Assembly (NCBI GenBank): GCA_900109895.1
Contig: FOBR01000018.1
Span: 56,449 to 120,448 of the forward strand
Direction: 5' to 3'
DNA from: a bacterium A37T11
GTDB taxonomy: Bacteria > Bacteroidota > Bacteroidia > Sphingobacteriales > Sphingobacteriaceae
Length of the DNA: 64,000 nucleotides
Part shown: positions 36,878-45,190 of the stretch, one piece after another
How the letters are laid out: each line of letters opens with the position of its first letter
Position numbering within the stretch: the first letter of the stretch is position 1
Position numbers and translations under genes: made by a program
Notes under the pieces: generated by a model
Seen by the model: the letters and a program-made list of their open reading frames with translations, nothing else
What the model was told of the DNA's origin: nothing
The model's database searches: none

Positions 36878-38817
36878 TCCGTCCGTTTAATATGAATACT
36901 CCTGGTTTCCGAGATCACCAATGGAACCCGTTCAATTGTCACAAAACTTGGATCAAGCCCAAAGCCCCGCTCTTCAGAAAGACTAAACCTTCGGAGCAAA
37001 TTATAGATATCAAGTACAATACGTTGCAAAAAACCCAGGTCATTTGAGCGTGAAATAACCTTTTCCAACACCACAAATCTAAAATCGCCCACCATATGAT
37101 ACTTACTTAAGGTTCTATAGCGGCTCGTAATGTCGACTTCTTTATTCCTTACCAGGTCTTCAACCACCTTTCGGAAAAGCAAGCTAATGCGTTGTTCTTC
37201 CCTAAATCCAAGCCGAAAGTCAATCCTAATTAATTTACCGGGAATCAATTGATCAACCCTATATTCACTGGTATAAGGCGAATCTGTAACATCCACATGC
37301 ACCAACCAATATACATCAGCCCTTTTTGGCTTTTTCTGTAAAATAGAATACATGATTTTCGATTCCACTTCTGACTTAAAATTAGCACTCGTCAGGTAGA
37401 CCAGCTGCGAGGCATAACGAGGAATTGTATCGTCGTCGCTCAGCTCGCTAAGCATTGGGTAATAGTCTTCCAATTCCACAAATCGCACAAAATTGTTTTT
37501 AATGCGCCTGGCCCACCACCAAACCAGCATCACCAAAAAAAGTACCGATGCCAAAAGGATAGTCAGCCATCCGCCATGAGCTATCTTTGCCCCATTACCG
37601 GCGAAAAACATTCCTTCGATCACCACATAAACCGTAAAAAATAAAAAGACCAGGTATTTTGGTACATGTCTGCGATACAAATAAATGGTCATCAAAATGG
37701 TGGTCATCAAAAAAGTTAGATTAATGGCCAGACCATAAGCTGCTTCCATATTTTCAGATTGCCGAAAAATCAATACCACCACAATACAACCTACCCAGAG
37801 GATCATGTTGATTGAAGGCACATATAATTGTCCTTTTTGAATACTAGGAAAATTTATGCGAACTTTTGGCCAAAGGTTTAAACGCACCGCTTCGGCAATG
37901 AGCGTAAATGACCCGGAAATCATGGCCTGGCTGGCAATGATCGCAGCAATAGTTGCTATGGATATACCATAAGGCAAAAACCAGGCAGGCATAATCAGGT
38001 AAAACGGATTTCCGTCTGTCAAAGTGGCCCCTTTATGCTGTAACAACCATACTCCTTGGCCAAAATAGTTTAGTAAGAGGCAAGTTTTAACATATATCCA
38101 GCTAGTCCGAATGTTTGCCCTACCCGCATGTCCTAGATCAGAATAGAGTGCTTCCGCACCTGTTGTACACAAAAACACCGCTCCTAAAATAAACCATACA
38201 TTTGGAAACGTCCACAACAAATGAATGGCATAATATGGATTAATTGCCTTCAGAACGCTTGGATCTTTAATCACATATAGACACCCCCAAAAAGCCATCA
38301 TGGTAAACCAAACAAACATCATAGGACCAAAAATCCGGCCGACAATGGATGTACCAAAACGTTGTGCCAGGAATAACAATGATATGATCAAAATGACAAT
38401 GGGCATCGTCTGAATATTTGGATAAAAAATATCCAGGCCTTCAATTGCAGAAGATACTGTAATAGGCGGGGTAATCATTCCATCGGCCAGCAAGGAAGCC
38501 GCGCCGATCATAGCCGGAAAAATAAGCCATTTATATCGGCGGCGTACTAACGAGAAAAGAGATAAGATGCCTCCCTCCCCTTTATTATCAGCCCGCAACG
38601 TGATGACAACATACTTGATCGTAGTTTGCAATGTAAGTGTCCAAAAAATGCACGATAAACCGCCAAATATCAAATCGTCAGAGACGATGTGATTGCTCAT
38701 GATTGCCTTAAATACATATAAAGGAGAAGTACCTATGTCACCAAAAATAATCCCTAGGCTAATGAGTAGGCCAGCCGGGTTTAGCCTATGAAAATTCTTA
38801 GATTTTTCCACTTTCAC
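36874..38817 (-). CDS. kup: Kup-type potassium uptake transporter
   Basis: This 647-residue protein has about 12 membrane spans in the first 430 residues and a cytoplasmic C-terminal domain after about 450. The family signature is clear: GIIFGDIGTSPLYVFKA near residue 20, ADNKGEGGILSLFSL near 78, ADGMITPPITVSSAIEGL near 110 and LGAVFLCTTGAEALYSDLGH near 212. Kup/Trk-like systems import K+ with protons. The length matches E. coli Kup (622) with a slightly longer tail. A TTG-N19-TACCTTTG promoter lies just upstream. Its stop overlaps by 4 bp the convergent AcpH-like gene. Confidence 0.95.
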   Translation of the reverse strand: MKVEKSKNFHRLNPAGLLISLGIIFGDIGTSPLYVFKAIMSNHIVSDDLIFGGLSCIFWTLTLQTTIKYVVITLRADNKGEGGILSLFSLVRRRYKWLIFPAMIGAASLLADGMITPPITVSSAIEGLDIFYPNIQTMPIVILIISLLFLAQRFGTSIVGRIFGPMMFVWFTMMAFWGCLYVIKDPSVLKAINPYYAIHLLWTFPNVWFILGAVFLCTTGAEALYSDLGHAGRANIRTSWIYVKTCLLLNYFGQGVWLLQHKGATLTDGNPFYLIMPAWFLPYGISIATIAAIIASQAMISGSFTLIAEAVRLNLWPKVRINFPSIQKGQLYVPSINMILWVGCIVVVLIFRQSENMEAAYGLAINLTFLMTTILMTIYLYRRHVPKYLVFLFFTVYVVIEGMFFAGNGAKIAHGGWLTILLASVLFLVMLVWWWARRIKNNFVRFVELEDYYPMLSELSDDDTIPRYASQLVYLTSANFKSEVESKIMYSILQKKPKRADVYWLVHVDVTDSPYTSEYRVDQLIPGKLIRIDFRLGFREEQRISLLFRKVVEDLVRNKEVDITSRYRTLSKYHMVGDFRFVVLEKVISRSNDLGFLQRIVLDIYNLLRRFSLSEERGFGLDPSFVTIERVPLVISETRSIHIKRTD

Positions 38818-38836
38818 ACAAACAATTTTGCCGCCG

Positions 38837-38866
38837 CAAAGGTAGTTATTAAAAGGAGGTTCACAA
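38837..38866 (-). promoter_or_regulatory. Promoter of kup: TTG-N19-TACCTTTG
   Basis: On the minus strand, TTG (38866-38864) is followed after 19 bases by TACCTTTG (38844-38837), a full two-part Bacteroidota promoter. It lies about 20 bases upstream of the start codon. Confidence 0.6.
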
Positions 38867-38958
38867 CATCATCCGAATCATCAACGTATTTGGCTGTTAA
38901 AAATTGTTAAAAACATCCTTTTTTTCCTTTTAATGCGAATATTCACATTTTTTTAATA

Positions 38959-38966
38959 TACTTTTG
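38959..38966 (+). promoter_or_regulatory. -7 box TACTTTTG for the T9SS-domain gene
   Basis: Exact TAnnTTTG match, 45 bases upstream of the ATG at 39012, within an AT-rich divergent spacer shared with kup. No clear -33 TTG. Confidence 0.5.
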
Positions 38967-39011
38967 CATATTACTATTTGGTAACCTTTATTATTAATAT
39001 TAAATATAAAT

Positions 39012-39500
39012 ATGGGAAAATATTACATCAGGATGTTAACATTGGTTTCGCTAGCTTTCTTTCTGTTAGCCAGCCATCAGGAGGTATGGGCCAAGTCAAG
39101 TACCGTAGATACCGTTGTTAATCCAGCTGCAGGATCTCAGCACCTGAAACCTTCCGTAAAAGCAGATAAACCCGGCTTATTAAAAGCAACTTTCTCCCGC
39201 ATATTTAATCGTAGCCCGCGGGTGACGGAAAATGATAAATTGATCAGCCGGGTAAAGGTGTTTCCTAATCCCGTTTCAGACCAAATTAATTTGTCTTTCA
39301 ATTTAGGTAAAGACAACCAGGTAAGCATTAAAGTAATGGACGCTCTTGGCAACGAAATTACCACCCTTCTTTCTCAACGGCTTTCGGCGGGCGAGCAGAA
39401 CCACACGTTTAGTATTCAGAACAAATTAAGCAGTGGCTATTATTTTATCCGGGTTGTAGCAGGCAGTGAAACCGTCATTAAACGTATTTCTGTCGTATAG
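39012..39500 (+). CDS. Small secreted protein with T9SS type A sorting domain
   Basis: The 162-residue protein has an N-terminal signal peptide (MLTLVSLAFFLLASHQEVWA region, cut near residue 27), then about 50 low-complexity residues. A complete C-terminal sorting domain fills residues about 80-162: VKVFPNPVSDQINLSF, a middle LGNEITTLLSQ and the end GYYFIRVVAGSETVIKRISVV. This domain directs passage through the Por/T9SS system and is usually removed or used for surface attachment. The cargo part is only about 50 residues with no domain that I recognise. It has its own promoter. Confidence 0.9.
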   Translation: MGKYYIRMLTLVSLAFFLLASHQEVWAKSSTVDTVVNPAAGSQHLKPSVKADKPGLLKATFSRIFNRSPRVTENDKLISRVKVFPNPVSDQINLSFNLGKDNQVSIKVMDALGNEITTLLSQRLSAGEQNHTFSIQNKLSSGYYFIRVVAGSETVIKRISVV

Positions 39501-39530
39501 GCTGATTTTGACTTACCTCAGTACCTGCTT

Positions 39531-40142
39531 ATGAAGATCGTTGCCGTTGGAAGAAATTATGCTGGCCATGCCATGGAGCTAAATAACCCCGTTCCACAGA
39601 AGCCTGTTATTTTTCTAAAGCCAGATACTGCCTTAATAAAGAACAATAAGCCATTTTTTTATCCGGACTTTTCAACAGATATTCACTATGAACTAGAAGT
39701 AGTCCTGCACATTTGCAAAGAAGGCAAACACGTCAACCCCAAATTTGCAGCGAATTATTACGATGCTATTGGTTTAGGTATTGATTTTACAGCGCGTGAT
39801 ATCCAGCAGCAACATAAAGAAAAGGGACTTCCTTGGGAATTAGCCAAAGCCTTTGACCATTCAGCCCCTGTAAGTCAATTTTTTCCTAAAGCCGACTTTA
39901 AAGATCTTTACAACCTAGATTTCCATTTGGTAAAAAACGGAGAAACCGTACAGCGGGGTAATACAAAAGACGTGCTGTTCACCTTTGAACAACTCATAGT
40001 TTTCGTATCAACTTATATCACTTTACGAACCGGCGATCTACTATTTACCGGCACACCGGCAGGCGTAGGCCCGATAAAAAAAGGAGACCATCTCACCGGC
40101 TATCTTCAGAACGAGCAGGTGCTGGAAGTGGCCATAAAATAA
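39531..40142 (+). CDS. Fumarylacetoacetate hydrolase (FAH) family protein
   Basis: A 203-residue enzyme close to the short FAHD1/acylpyruvase form. MKIVAVGRNYAGHA at the N-terminus, VIFLKPDTALIKNN near residue 27, HYELEVVLHICKEG near 53 (Glu-x-Glu metal ligands) and GIDFTARDIQQ near 84 (Asp ligand) are present. LLFTGTPAGVGPI near 168 closes the active site. Members hydrolyse acylpyruvates or oxaloacetate-like beta-diketones with Mg2+. The exact substrate is not clear. It is 30 bp from the T9SS gene and may be co-transcribed with it. Confidence 0.9.
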   Translation: MKIVAVGRNYAGHAMELNNPVPQKPVIFLKPDTALIKNNKPFFYPDFSTDIHYELEVVLHICKEGKHVNPKFAANYYDAIGLGIDFTARDIQQQHKEKGLPWELAKAFDHSAPVSQFFPKADFKDLYNLDFHLVKNGETVQRGNTKDVLFTFEQLIVFVSTYITLRTGDLLFTGTPAGVGPIKKGDHLTGYLQNEQVLEVAIK

Positions 40143-40163
40143 ACAATAGGCAAAATAATTTTT

Positions 40164-40171
40164 TAGCTTTG
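40164..40171 (+). promoter_or_regulatory. -7 box TAGCTTTG before the M23 peptidase gene
   Basis: Exact TAnnTTTG match that ends 4 bases before the ATG at 40176, suggesting a leaderless or almost leaderless mRNA. Confidence 0.6.
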
Positions 40172-40175
40172 CATC

Positions 40176-41903
40176 ATGTATACCTTTATAAAAGCTTCGT
40201 TCATGATGATTTTAAGTATTTATGGACTAAGTTTACGGGCACAGGATGCCACTATAGATCGTAAAAAATATCCACAAAACTATTTTCGTGCTCCCCTTGA
40301 CCTCCCCCCAGATGCTTCTGGCAGTTTCGGAGAACTTCGTAGCAACCACTTTCATTCAGGCACGGATTACCGCACTAACCAACAGGTGGGCCAATTAGTC
40401 CATGCAGCTGCAGAAGGTAGTGTATCACGCATCAGAGTGCAGCTAGGCGGTGGCGGTAACATCCTATATATTGATCACCCAAACGGATACACCAGCGTAT
40501 ACATGCACATGTTGCGTTATAACGACGCCATTACGCAAGTACTTCGTGCCCGCCAATATAATGAAAAGCGATTTGACGTAGATTTCAAACCTTCAAAAGA
40601 TCTCATCATCGTAAAAAAAGGGGATATTATTGGCCTATCAGGCAATTCCGGTGCATCTGCAGGCCCCCACCTGCATTTTGAATTACGAAATACCCGCACT
40701 GAAGAAACCATTGACCCGCCTTTATTCGGACTGATTATCCCTGATCAAGTTGCCCCAACCATAAGCAGTTTGGCAATTTATGACCTTGACCAAGATCCGT
40801 TTAGCGAAAATACACCACGCAGGCTATTGCAAGTTAAAGGAACAAATGGCGTTTATAGCCTAAGTAATGACCAGGTAATTCCGATAAATGGAAAAACGGG
40901 TCTAGGCATTATTACTTTTGACAGGGCTTCAGTGTCTTCCTTTCGATATGGTGTGTACTCCATAGAACTTTTAGTGGATGACGCACCTATCTATACCGCA
41001 GTTTGGGAAAAGTTTTCTTTTGACCAGAGCAGGGCTATAAATGCACATATTGATTACCCATACTACCAACTCCATAGCCAGCGCATACAGAAAAGTTTTG
41101 TGGATCCCGGCAATCCACTAACGATCTATAAAAACGTAAAAAATGTAGGCATATTGGCTTTTACAGATCATAAACCGCATACAGCATGTTACCGGGTTAC
41201 CGATGTATTAGGAAATAGCAGTACGATGAGTTTTCGTTTACAACAGGATGAGCAGTATCATGCCTCGCGTGTGACAGCTAATGGGGCAACCCATTTCCCA
41301 TTCGATAGAGAAAACGTATTTACTACTGCCCAGATACAAGTTACCATTCCTGCCCACAGTTTATACAATAATCTTGCATTTACATATAGTGAAGGTAAAA
41401 AGCCAATAGGGGGCTATTCAGCTCTACATATAGTGCATAACCGTATGATCCCGCTGCATACAGGTTATAGCCTCTCCATTAAACCTGATGCAACCTTGCC
41501 AGCCCGCCTTTACGGAAAAGCTGTCATCGTTGATCAAAATGGAAACAGCCAGGGTGGTAGCTATCAAAACGGATTTGTTAAGACGACAGTCAATGCATTT
41601 GGCAGCTTTTATATATCAGTGGATACTATACCTCCGGTAATACGGGCGATAAATATCAGCGATGGAAAGCTAATGAAAGGGATTCAACGCATGAACTTTC
41701 GGATATCGGACAATTGCTCAGGCATCCAAAGCTTCAATGGTTATATAGATGACCAGTGGGTGTTGATGGAATTTGACCCGAAGTCTGCCAGTTTATGGCA
41801 TCAATTGTCCTCATCATTGCCTTCGGGAGTACACCGATTTAAGCTGGTGGTAAAAGATCGGAAAGAAAACGAAAAAGTATATGCCATAAATTTTAAGATT
41901 TGA
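40176..41903 (+). CDS. M23-family metallopeptidase with long C-terminal extension
   Basis: The 575-residue protein has a signal peptide (about 1-22) ending LSLRAQ. The M23/LytM domain occupies about residues 35-185: NHFHSGTDYRTN gives the H-x3-D zinc ligands, and HLHFELRNT near 167 the H-x-H pair. So all zinc ligands are present and it is probably an active peptidoglycan endopeptidase in the periplasm. The remaining 390 residues look beta-rich, with APTISSLAIYDLD near 200 and a second similar Ig-like start near PPVIRAINISDGK (about 490). The sequence resembles the long M23 proteins common in Bacteroidota. It has its own promoter. Confidence 0.9.
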   Translation: MYTFIKASFMMILSIYGLSLRAQDATIDRKKYPQNYFRAPLDLPPDASGSFGELRSNHFHSGTDYRTNQQVGQLVHAAAEGSVSRIRVQLGGGGNILYIDHPNGYTSVYMHMLRYNDAITQVLRARQYNEKRFDVDFKPSKDLIIVKKGDIIGLSGNSGASAGPHLHFELRNTRTEETIDPPLFGLIIPDQVAPTISSLAIYDLDQDPFSENTPRRLLQVKGTNGVYSLSNDQVIPINGKTGLGIITFDRASVSSFRYGVYSIELLVDDAPIYTAVWEKFSFDQSRAINAHIDYPYYQLHSQRIQKSFVDPGNPLTIYKNVKNVGILAFTDHKPHTACYRVTDVLGNSSTMSFRLQQDEQYHASRVTANGATHFPFDRENVFTTAQIQVTIPAHSLYNNLAFTYSEGKKPIGGYSALHIVHNRMIPLHTGYSLSIKPDATLPARLYGKAVIVDQNGNSQGGSYQNGFVKTTVNAFGSFYISVDTIPPVIRAINISDGKLMKGIQRMNFRISDNCSGIQSFNGYIDDQWVLMEFDPKSASLWHQLSSSLPSGVHRFKLVVKDRKENEKVYAINFKI

Positions 41904-41907
41904 AATG

Positions 41908-41928
41908 AAACTTTTATACAAAAAGTTT
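41908..41928 (+). terminator. Weak AT-rich hairpin after the M23 gene
   Basis: AAACTTTT and AAAAGTTT form an 8-bp stem around a 5-base loop just after the stop at 41903. The stem is nearly all A/T and the T tract is short, so the function is uncertain. Confidence 0.3.
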
Positions 41929-41967
41929 TCTAAAATCGTAATTCGTAAATCTTAAATCATAAATCAA

Positions 41968-42453
41968 ATGCCAATATTAAAAGCAGGCGATAAAGCCCCC
42001 ACATTCACAGCAAACAACCAGCATGGAGAAAGTGTATCGTTGGCTGATTTTGCCGGCAAGAAAGTGATTTTATATTTTTATCCCAAAGATAATACACCGG
42101 GATGTACAACCGAAGCCTGCAACTTTAGGGATAATTACCAGTCCCTGCAGCAGGAAGGGTTTGAAGTGATCGGCGTGAGTACTGACAGTGAACAATCGCA
42201 CCATAAGTTCATTAATAAATTTGAATTGCCATTTACATTACTGGCAGATGAAAATCATCAGCTGGTGGAGGCCTACGGTGTTTGGGCCGAGAAAAACAAT
42301 TACGGGAAAAAGTATATGGGCACCATGCGTACCACATTCGTTATTGACGAACAAGGATTCATCGCCCATGTTATTCGCAAGGTTGACAATCAGCACGCAA
42401 GTGATCAAATCCGGCAATTATTTTGTAATATTGCGCCATGGAAGACCAGCTGA
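41968..42453 (+). CDS. bcp: Thiol peroxidase, Bcp/PrxQ peroxiredoxin
   Basis: A 161-residue peroxiredoxin with PTFTANNQHGESVSL near residue 11, then FYPKDNTPGCTTEACNFRD. Cys46 is the peroxidatic Cys and Cys51 the resolving Cys, the 5-residue spacing of the atypical 2-Cys Bcp group. It reduces H2O2 and organic peroxides, with thioredoxin as likely reductant (a thioredoxin gene lies at 48699). The last 16 bases overlap the start of the ECF sigma gene, so these two are probably translated from one mRNA. Confidence 0.95.
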   Translation: MPILKAGDKAPTFTANNQHGESVSLADFAGKKVILYFYPKDNTPGCTTEACNFRDNYQSLQQEGFEVIGVSTDSEQSHHKFINKFELPFTLLADENHQLVEAYGVWAEKNNYGKKYMGTMRTTFVIDEQGFIAHVIRKVDNQHASDQIRQLFCNIAPWKTS

Positions 42454-42983
42454 TCCTTGAAAAGTTTGCCGATGAACACACCCGGGAGCAAGCTTTCAGT
42501 TTGCTGGTTAAAAAATACCAGGAGAAACTTTATTGGCATGTAAGGCGAATGGTCATTGACCACGATGATGCCGACGACCTGGTACAAGAGGTGTTCATCA
42601 AAGTTTGGAAAAATCTGGGAAATTTCAGAGAAGAATCCCAGCTTTATACTTGGCTGTATCGCATTGCAACCAACGAATGTATCACCTTTCTCCATAAAAA
42701 GAAACAGCACCAACAAATCTCACTTGATGATGATAGTGCGGCGTACCTTACCGACACACTGGCTGACAGCCCCTATTTTGATGGTGATCAAGCGCAGCTA
42801 AAATTGCAGCAGGCGTTACTTACATTGCCCCAGAAACAGCGGCAAGTATTTAACATGAAGTATTTTGATGAGTTAAAGTATGAAGAAATATCTGAAATAT
42901 TAGGAACGAGTATAGGTGCTTTGAAAGCATCCTACCACTTGGCCGTTAAAAAAATTGAACAATATTTATCAGGGCACGATTAA
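42438..42983 (+). CDS. ECF-family RNA polymerase sigma factor
   Basis: A 181-residue sigma-70-family factor with only regions 2 and 4. Region 2: DHDDADDLVQEVFIKVWKNL near residue 37 and YTWLYRIATNECITFL near 72. Region 4: LPQKQRQVFNMKYFDELKYEEISEILGTS near 130 with the helix-turn-helix. It binds RNA polymerase and directs a dedicated regulon. The gene begins inside the end of bcp, and a probable anti-sigma (43017) and a CpxP-like periplasmic protein (43540) follow. This suggests an envelope or redox stress switch. Confidence 0.95.
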   Translation: MEDQLILEKFADEHTREQAFSLLVKKYQEKLYWHVRRMVIDHDDADDLVQEVFIKVWKNLGNFREESQLYTWLYRIATNECITFLHKKKQHQQISLDDDSAAYLTDTLADSPYFDGDQAQLKLQQALLTLPQKQRQVFNMKYFDELKYEEISEILGTSIGALKASYHLAVKKIEQYLSGHD

Positions 42984-43016
42984 ACCTTTTGCCCCATGCA
43001 TTATCTAACAAACGTA

Positions 43017-43526
43017 ATGGATAAGAATAAAAAAGAAAATAACCCATTCAATGTACCGGAAAGCTATTTTAGCCAGCTTCACGACCAGATTATGGCACGT
43101 GTGGCAGAAAACAGGCTGAAAGATCAGGTATCAAGTGACGGTTACACCATCCCGGGCGGTTATTTTGAAAAATTGCCTCAACGTATTCTTGACTCCAGGG
43201 ACCACGCCACATATGCAAATGATATCTCCGGCGAGGAAAAACCTATAAAAACACTTCTACCTCGCAAGTGGATATCCTATGCCGCAGCTGCCTGTGTGAC
43301 CATTGGAGTCAGTACCTTCTCTTTGTGGCAGGTGCCTATAAAAAGCAATAATTTTGAACAGCATGTGGCTGCTATTTCTGATGCAGACATTATCAATTAC
43401 CTGCAATATTATTCGGATGCGGATGACGGCACATCGCTGGCCGAACAAGTGACTGTTAATCCGGAAAATTTTGGGGAATTCTATTCAAAAGAAGACCTCG
43501 AGAGTTACTTAGAACAAACGCTGTAA
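43017..43526 (+). CDS. Probable anti-sigma factor, single-span membrane protein
   Basis: I take the ATG at 43017 (MDKNKKENN), giving 169 residues. An ATG 21 bp earlier is possible. The N-terminal cytoplasmic part has two similar short blocks, NPFNVPESYFSQL and DGYTIPGGYFEKL, about 40 residues apart. A membrane span follows at about 85-103 (WISYAAAACVTIGVST), and the C-terminal part is acidic and periplasmic. No zinc-binding anti-sigma motif is seen. The place between an ECF sigma gene and a CpxP-like gene, and the topology, support an anti-sigma role. This is inference from context. Confidence 0.6.
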   Translation: MDKNKKENNPFNVPESYFSQLHDQIMARVAENRLKDQVSSDGYTIPGGYFEKLPQRILDSRDHATYANDISGEEKPIKTLLPRKWISYAAAACVTIGVSTFSLWQVPIKSNNFEQHVAAISDADIINYLQYYSDADDGTSLAEQVTVNPENFGEFYSKEDLESYLEQTL

Positions 43527-43539
43527 GGAAAAAAACACG

Positions 43540-43989
43540 ATGAAAAAAATGAAGCGAACATGCCTTATATTTGCGATCTGTATCATCTCCTTTTCTTGGG
43601 TTAACGCTCAGGAACAACATGACCGTTTTCAAAAAATAGAAGCAGCCAAAGTAGCTTATATAACCAAGGAATTGGCGCTAACGCCGGATGAAGCACAACG
43701 CTTTTTTCCCGTATACAATCAGTATGAAAAAGAACTGAGAGAAATTTTCAGGCGCAAACGGTTTGAAAACGAAAAAAATGGCAATCCTAAACCTCGTCCC
43801 AAGCGCGGAGAATTGGAATATGATACCGATGTGCTGAACCTTCGTAAACAATATAACAAACGTTTTTCAGTTATTTTAGATGAAAGCCGGGCATCTCGCT
43901 ATTTCGAAGTGGAGCGTGAATTCCGGGAGCAGCTTTTTAATCAACTTAGGAAACGCCGGGACAAGACCAATTCAAAAAATGATCAATAG
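43540..43989 (+). CDS. Periplasmic CpxP/Spy-like helical protein
   Basis: The 149-residue protein has a signal peptide ending near WVNAQ (about residue 24) and then a charged all-helical body. ITKELALTPDEAQRFFPVYNQYEKELREIF resembles the LTPEQ-type helices of CpxP, Spy and related sensors. A Lys/Arg-rich stretch (RRKRFENEKNGNPKPRPKRG) and a second helix pair follow. In other bacteria such proteins damp or sense envelope stress and act with ECF or two-component systems. As third gene of the sigma/anti-sigma set, it is probably its periplasmic sensor or target. The next gene starts 11 bp before its stop. Confidence 0.65.
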   Translation: MKKMKRTCLIFAICIISFSWVNAQEQHDRFQKIEAAKVAYITKELALTPDEAQRFFPVYNQYEKELREIFRRKRFENEKNGNPKPRPKRGELEYDTDVLNLRKQYNKRFSVILDESRASRYFEVEREFREQLFNQLRKRRDKTNSKNDQ

Positions 43990-45190
43990 CCGGCAGCTTT
44001 TTCTCTTAAATACCGCACAGACTTCTAATTTTCCACGACTTATTGAAATAAGTCGTTCCAAAGGTGTTTATTTATATGATCCAAAAGGCAAACGCTATAT
44101 CGATCTGGTTTCCGGTTTTGCAGTTAGCAACATAGGCCATCGGCATCCAAGCGTGCTGAAAGCCATCCGCAACCAGCTAAAGCGATACCTGCATGTCACT
44201 GTATACGGAGAATTTGTGCTATCGCCGCAGGTGGAGCTAGCACACCAACTCGTTAACATTTTGCCCGACAAACTAAATTCGGTATACTTTGTCAATTCAG
44301 GCGCTGAGGCCACCGAAGGAGCCATGAAGCTAGCCAAAAGATATACGGGCAGAAAGCAGATTATCGCAGCTGATAAAGCGTACCATGGCAGTACTCAAGG
44401 TGCATTAAGCTTAATAGGAAATCCAAGTTATCACCAAGCATATGCCCCGCTCCTACCCAGCATTGATTTTATCACATTTAACCAGCTTGCTGACCTGGAG
44501 AAAATCAGCACCGAAACAGCCGCTGTAATTTTAGAAAGTGTGCAAGGAGAGGCAGGTATTCGGGTGCCTAGCAAAGCCTATATGCAAGCGGTCAGAAAAC
44601 GTTGTGATGAAACAGGCACCCTCCTTATCCTTGATGAAATTCAAACAGGATTTGGCCGTACCGGTCAGTTATTTGCATTCGAACATTATGGCATCGTGCC
44701 AGACATCATCTTGTTAGCTAAAGGAATGGGTGGCGGCATGCCCATAGGTGCCTTTATAGCCAATCGGAATGTAATGAGTGTGTTTAAAGAAAATCCCATG
44801 CTTGGGCACATTACAACCTTTGGCGGTCATCCCGTCAGTTGTGCAGCAGCGCTTGCCAACCTTCAGGTCATCCTGGATGAAAAGCTGGTGCAGCAAGTCG
44901 CTGGCAAAGAAAAGCTTTTCAGAAAACATCTCAATCACCCATCCATCCGGGAAATAAGAGGTATAGGTCTTATGCTGGCCATTCAACTGGACAGCTTTGA
45001 ACAAGTGGAACAGGTAAGTAAATATTGTGCAGAAGAAGGTGTCATGATCGATTGGTTCATGCACTGCGATAGTGCCCTAAGGCTGGCACCTCCATTAATT
45101 ATATCAACCCGGCAGATCGTATCCGCCTGCCGGGTGATTGTAAAAGCTATTAATAAGTTTCAGCCAGCTTCACTGCCTCATAAGCATTGA
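43979..45190 (+). CDS. Class III PLP-dependent aminotransferase, acetylornithine/ornithine aminotransferase-like
   Basis: From the ATG at 43979 the protein has 403 residues. An ATG 99 bp earlier would extend it inside the previous gene and I reject it. Class III features: YLYDPKGKRYIDLVSGFAV near residue 27, NSGAEATEGAMKLAKRYTGR near 104, ILDEIQTGFGRTGQ near 217 and LAKGMGGGMPIGAF near 243 with the PLP lysine. The sequence is closest in style to ArgD/RocD. There are no arginine genes nearby, so the substrate (acetylornithine, ornithine, GABA or another omega-amine) stays open. Its end overlaps the convergent protease gene by 41 bp. Confidence 0.9.
   Translation: MINSRQLFLLNTAQTSNFPRLIEISRSKGVYLYDPKGKRYIDLVSGFAVSNIGHRHPSVLKAIRNQLKRYLHVTVYGEFVLSPQVELAHQLVNILPDKLNSVYFVNSGAEATEGAMKLAKRYTGRKQIIAADKAYHGSTQGALSLIGNPSYHQAYAPLLPSIDFITFNQLADLEKISTETAAVILESVQGEAGIRVPSKAYMQAVRKRCDETGTLLILDEIQTGFGRTGQLFAFEHYGIVPDIILLAKGMGGGMPIGAFIANRNVMSVFKENPMLGHITTFGGHPVSCAAALANLQVILDEKLVQQVAGKEKLFRKHLNHPSIREIRGIGLMLAIQLDSFEQVEQVSKYCAEEGVMIDWFMHCDSALRLAPPLIISTRQIVSACRVIVKAINKFQPASLPHKH

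Noticed and set aside
43880..43978. Upstream ATG extension of the class III aminotransferase
   Set aside because: It would lie wholly inside the CpxP-like gene, and the family N-terminus begins at the ATG at 43979.
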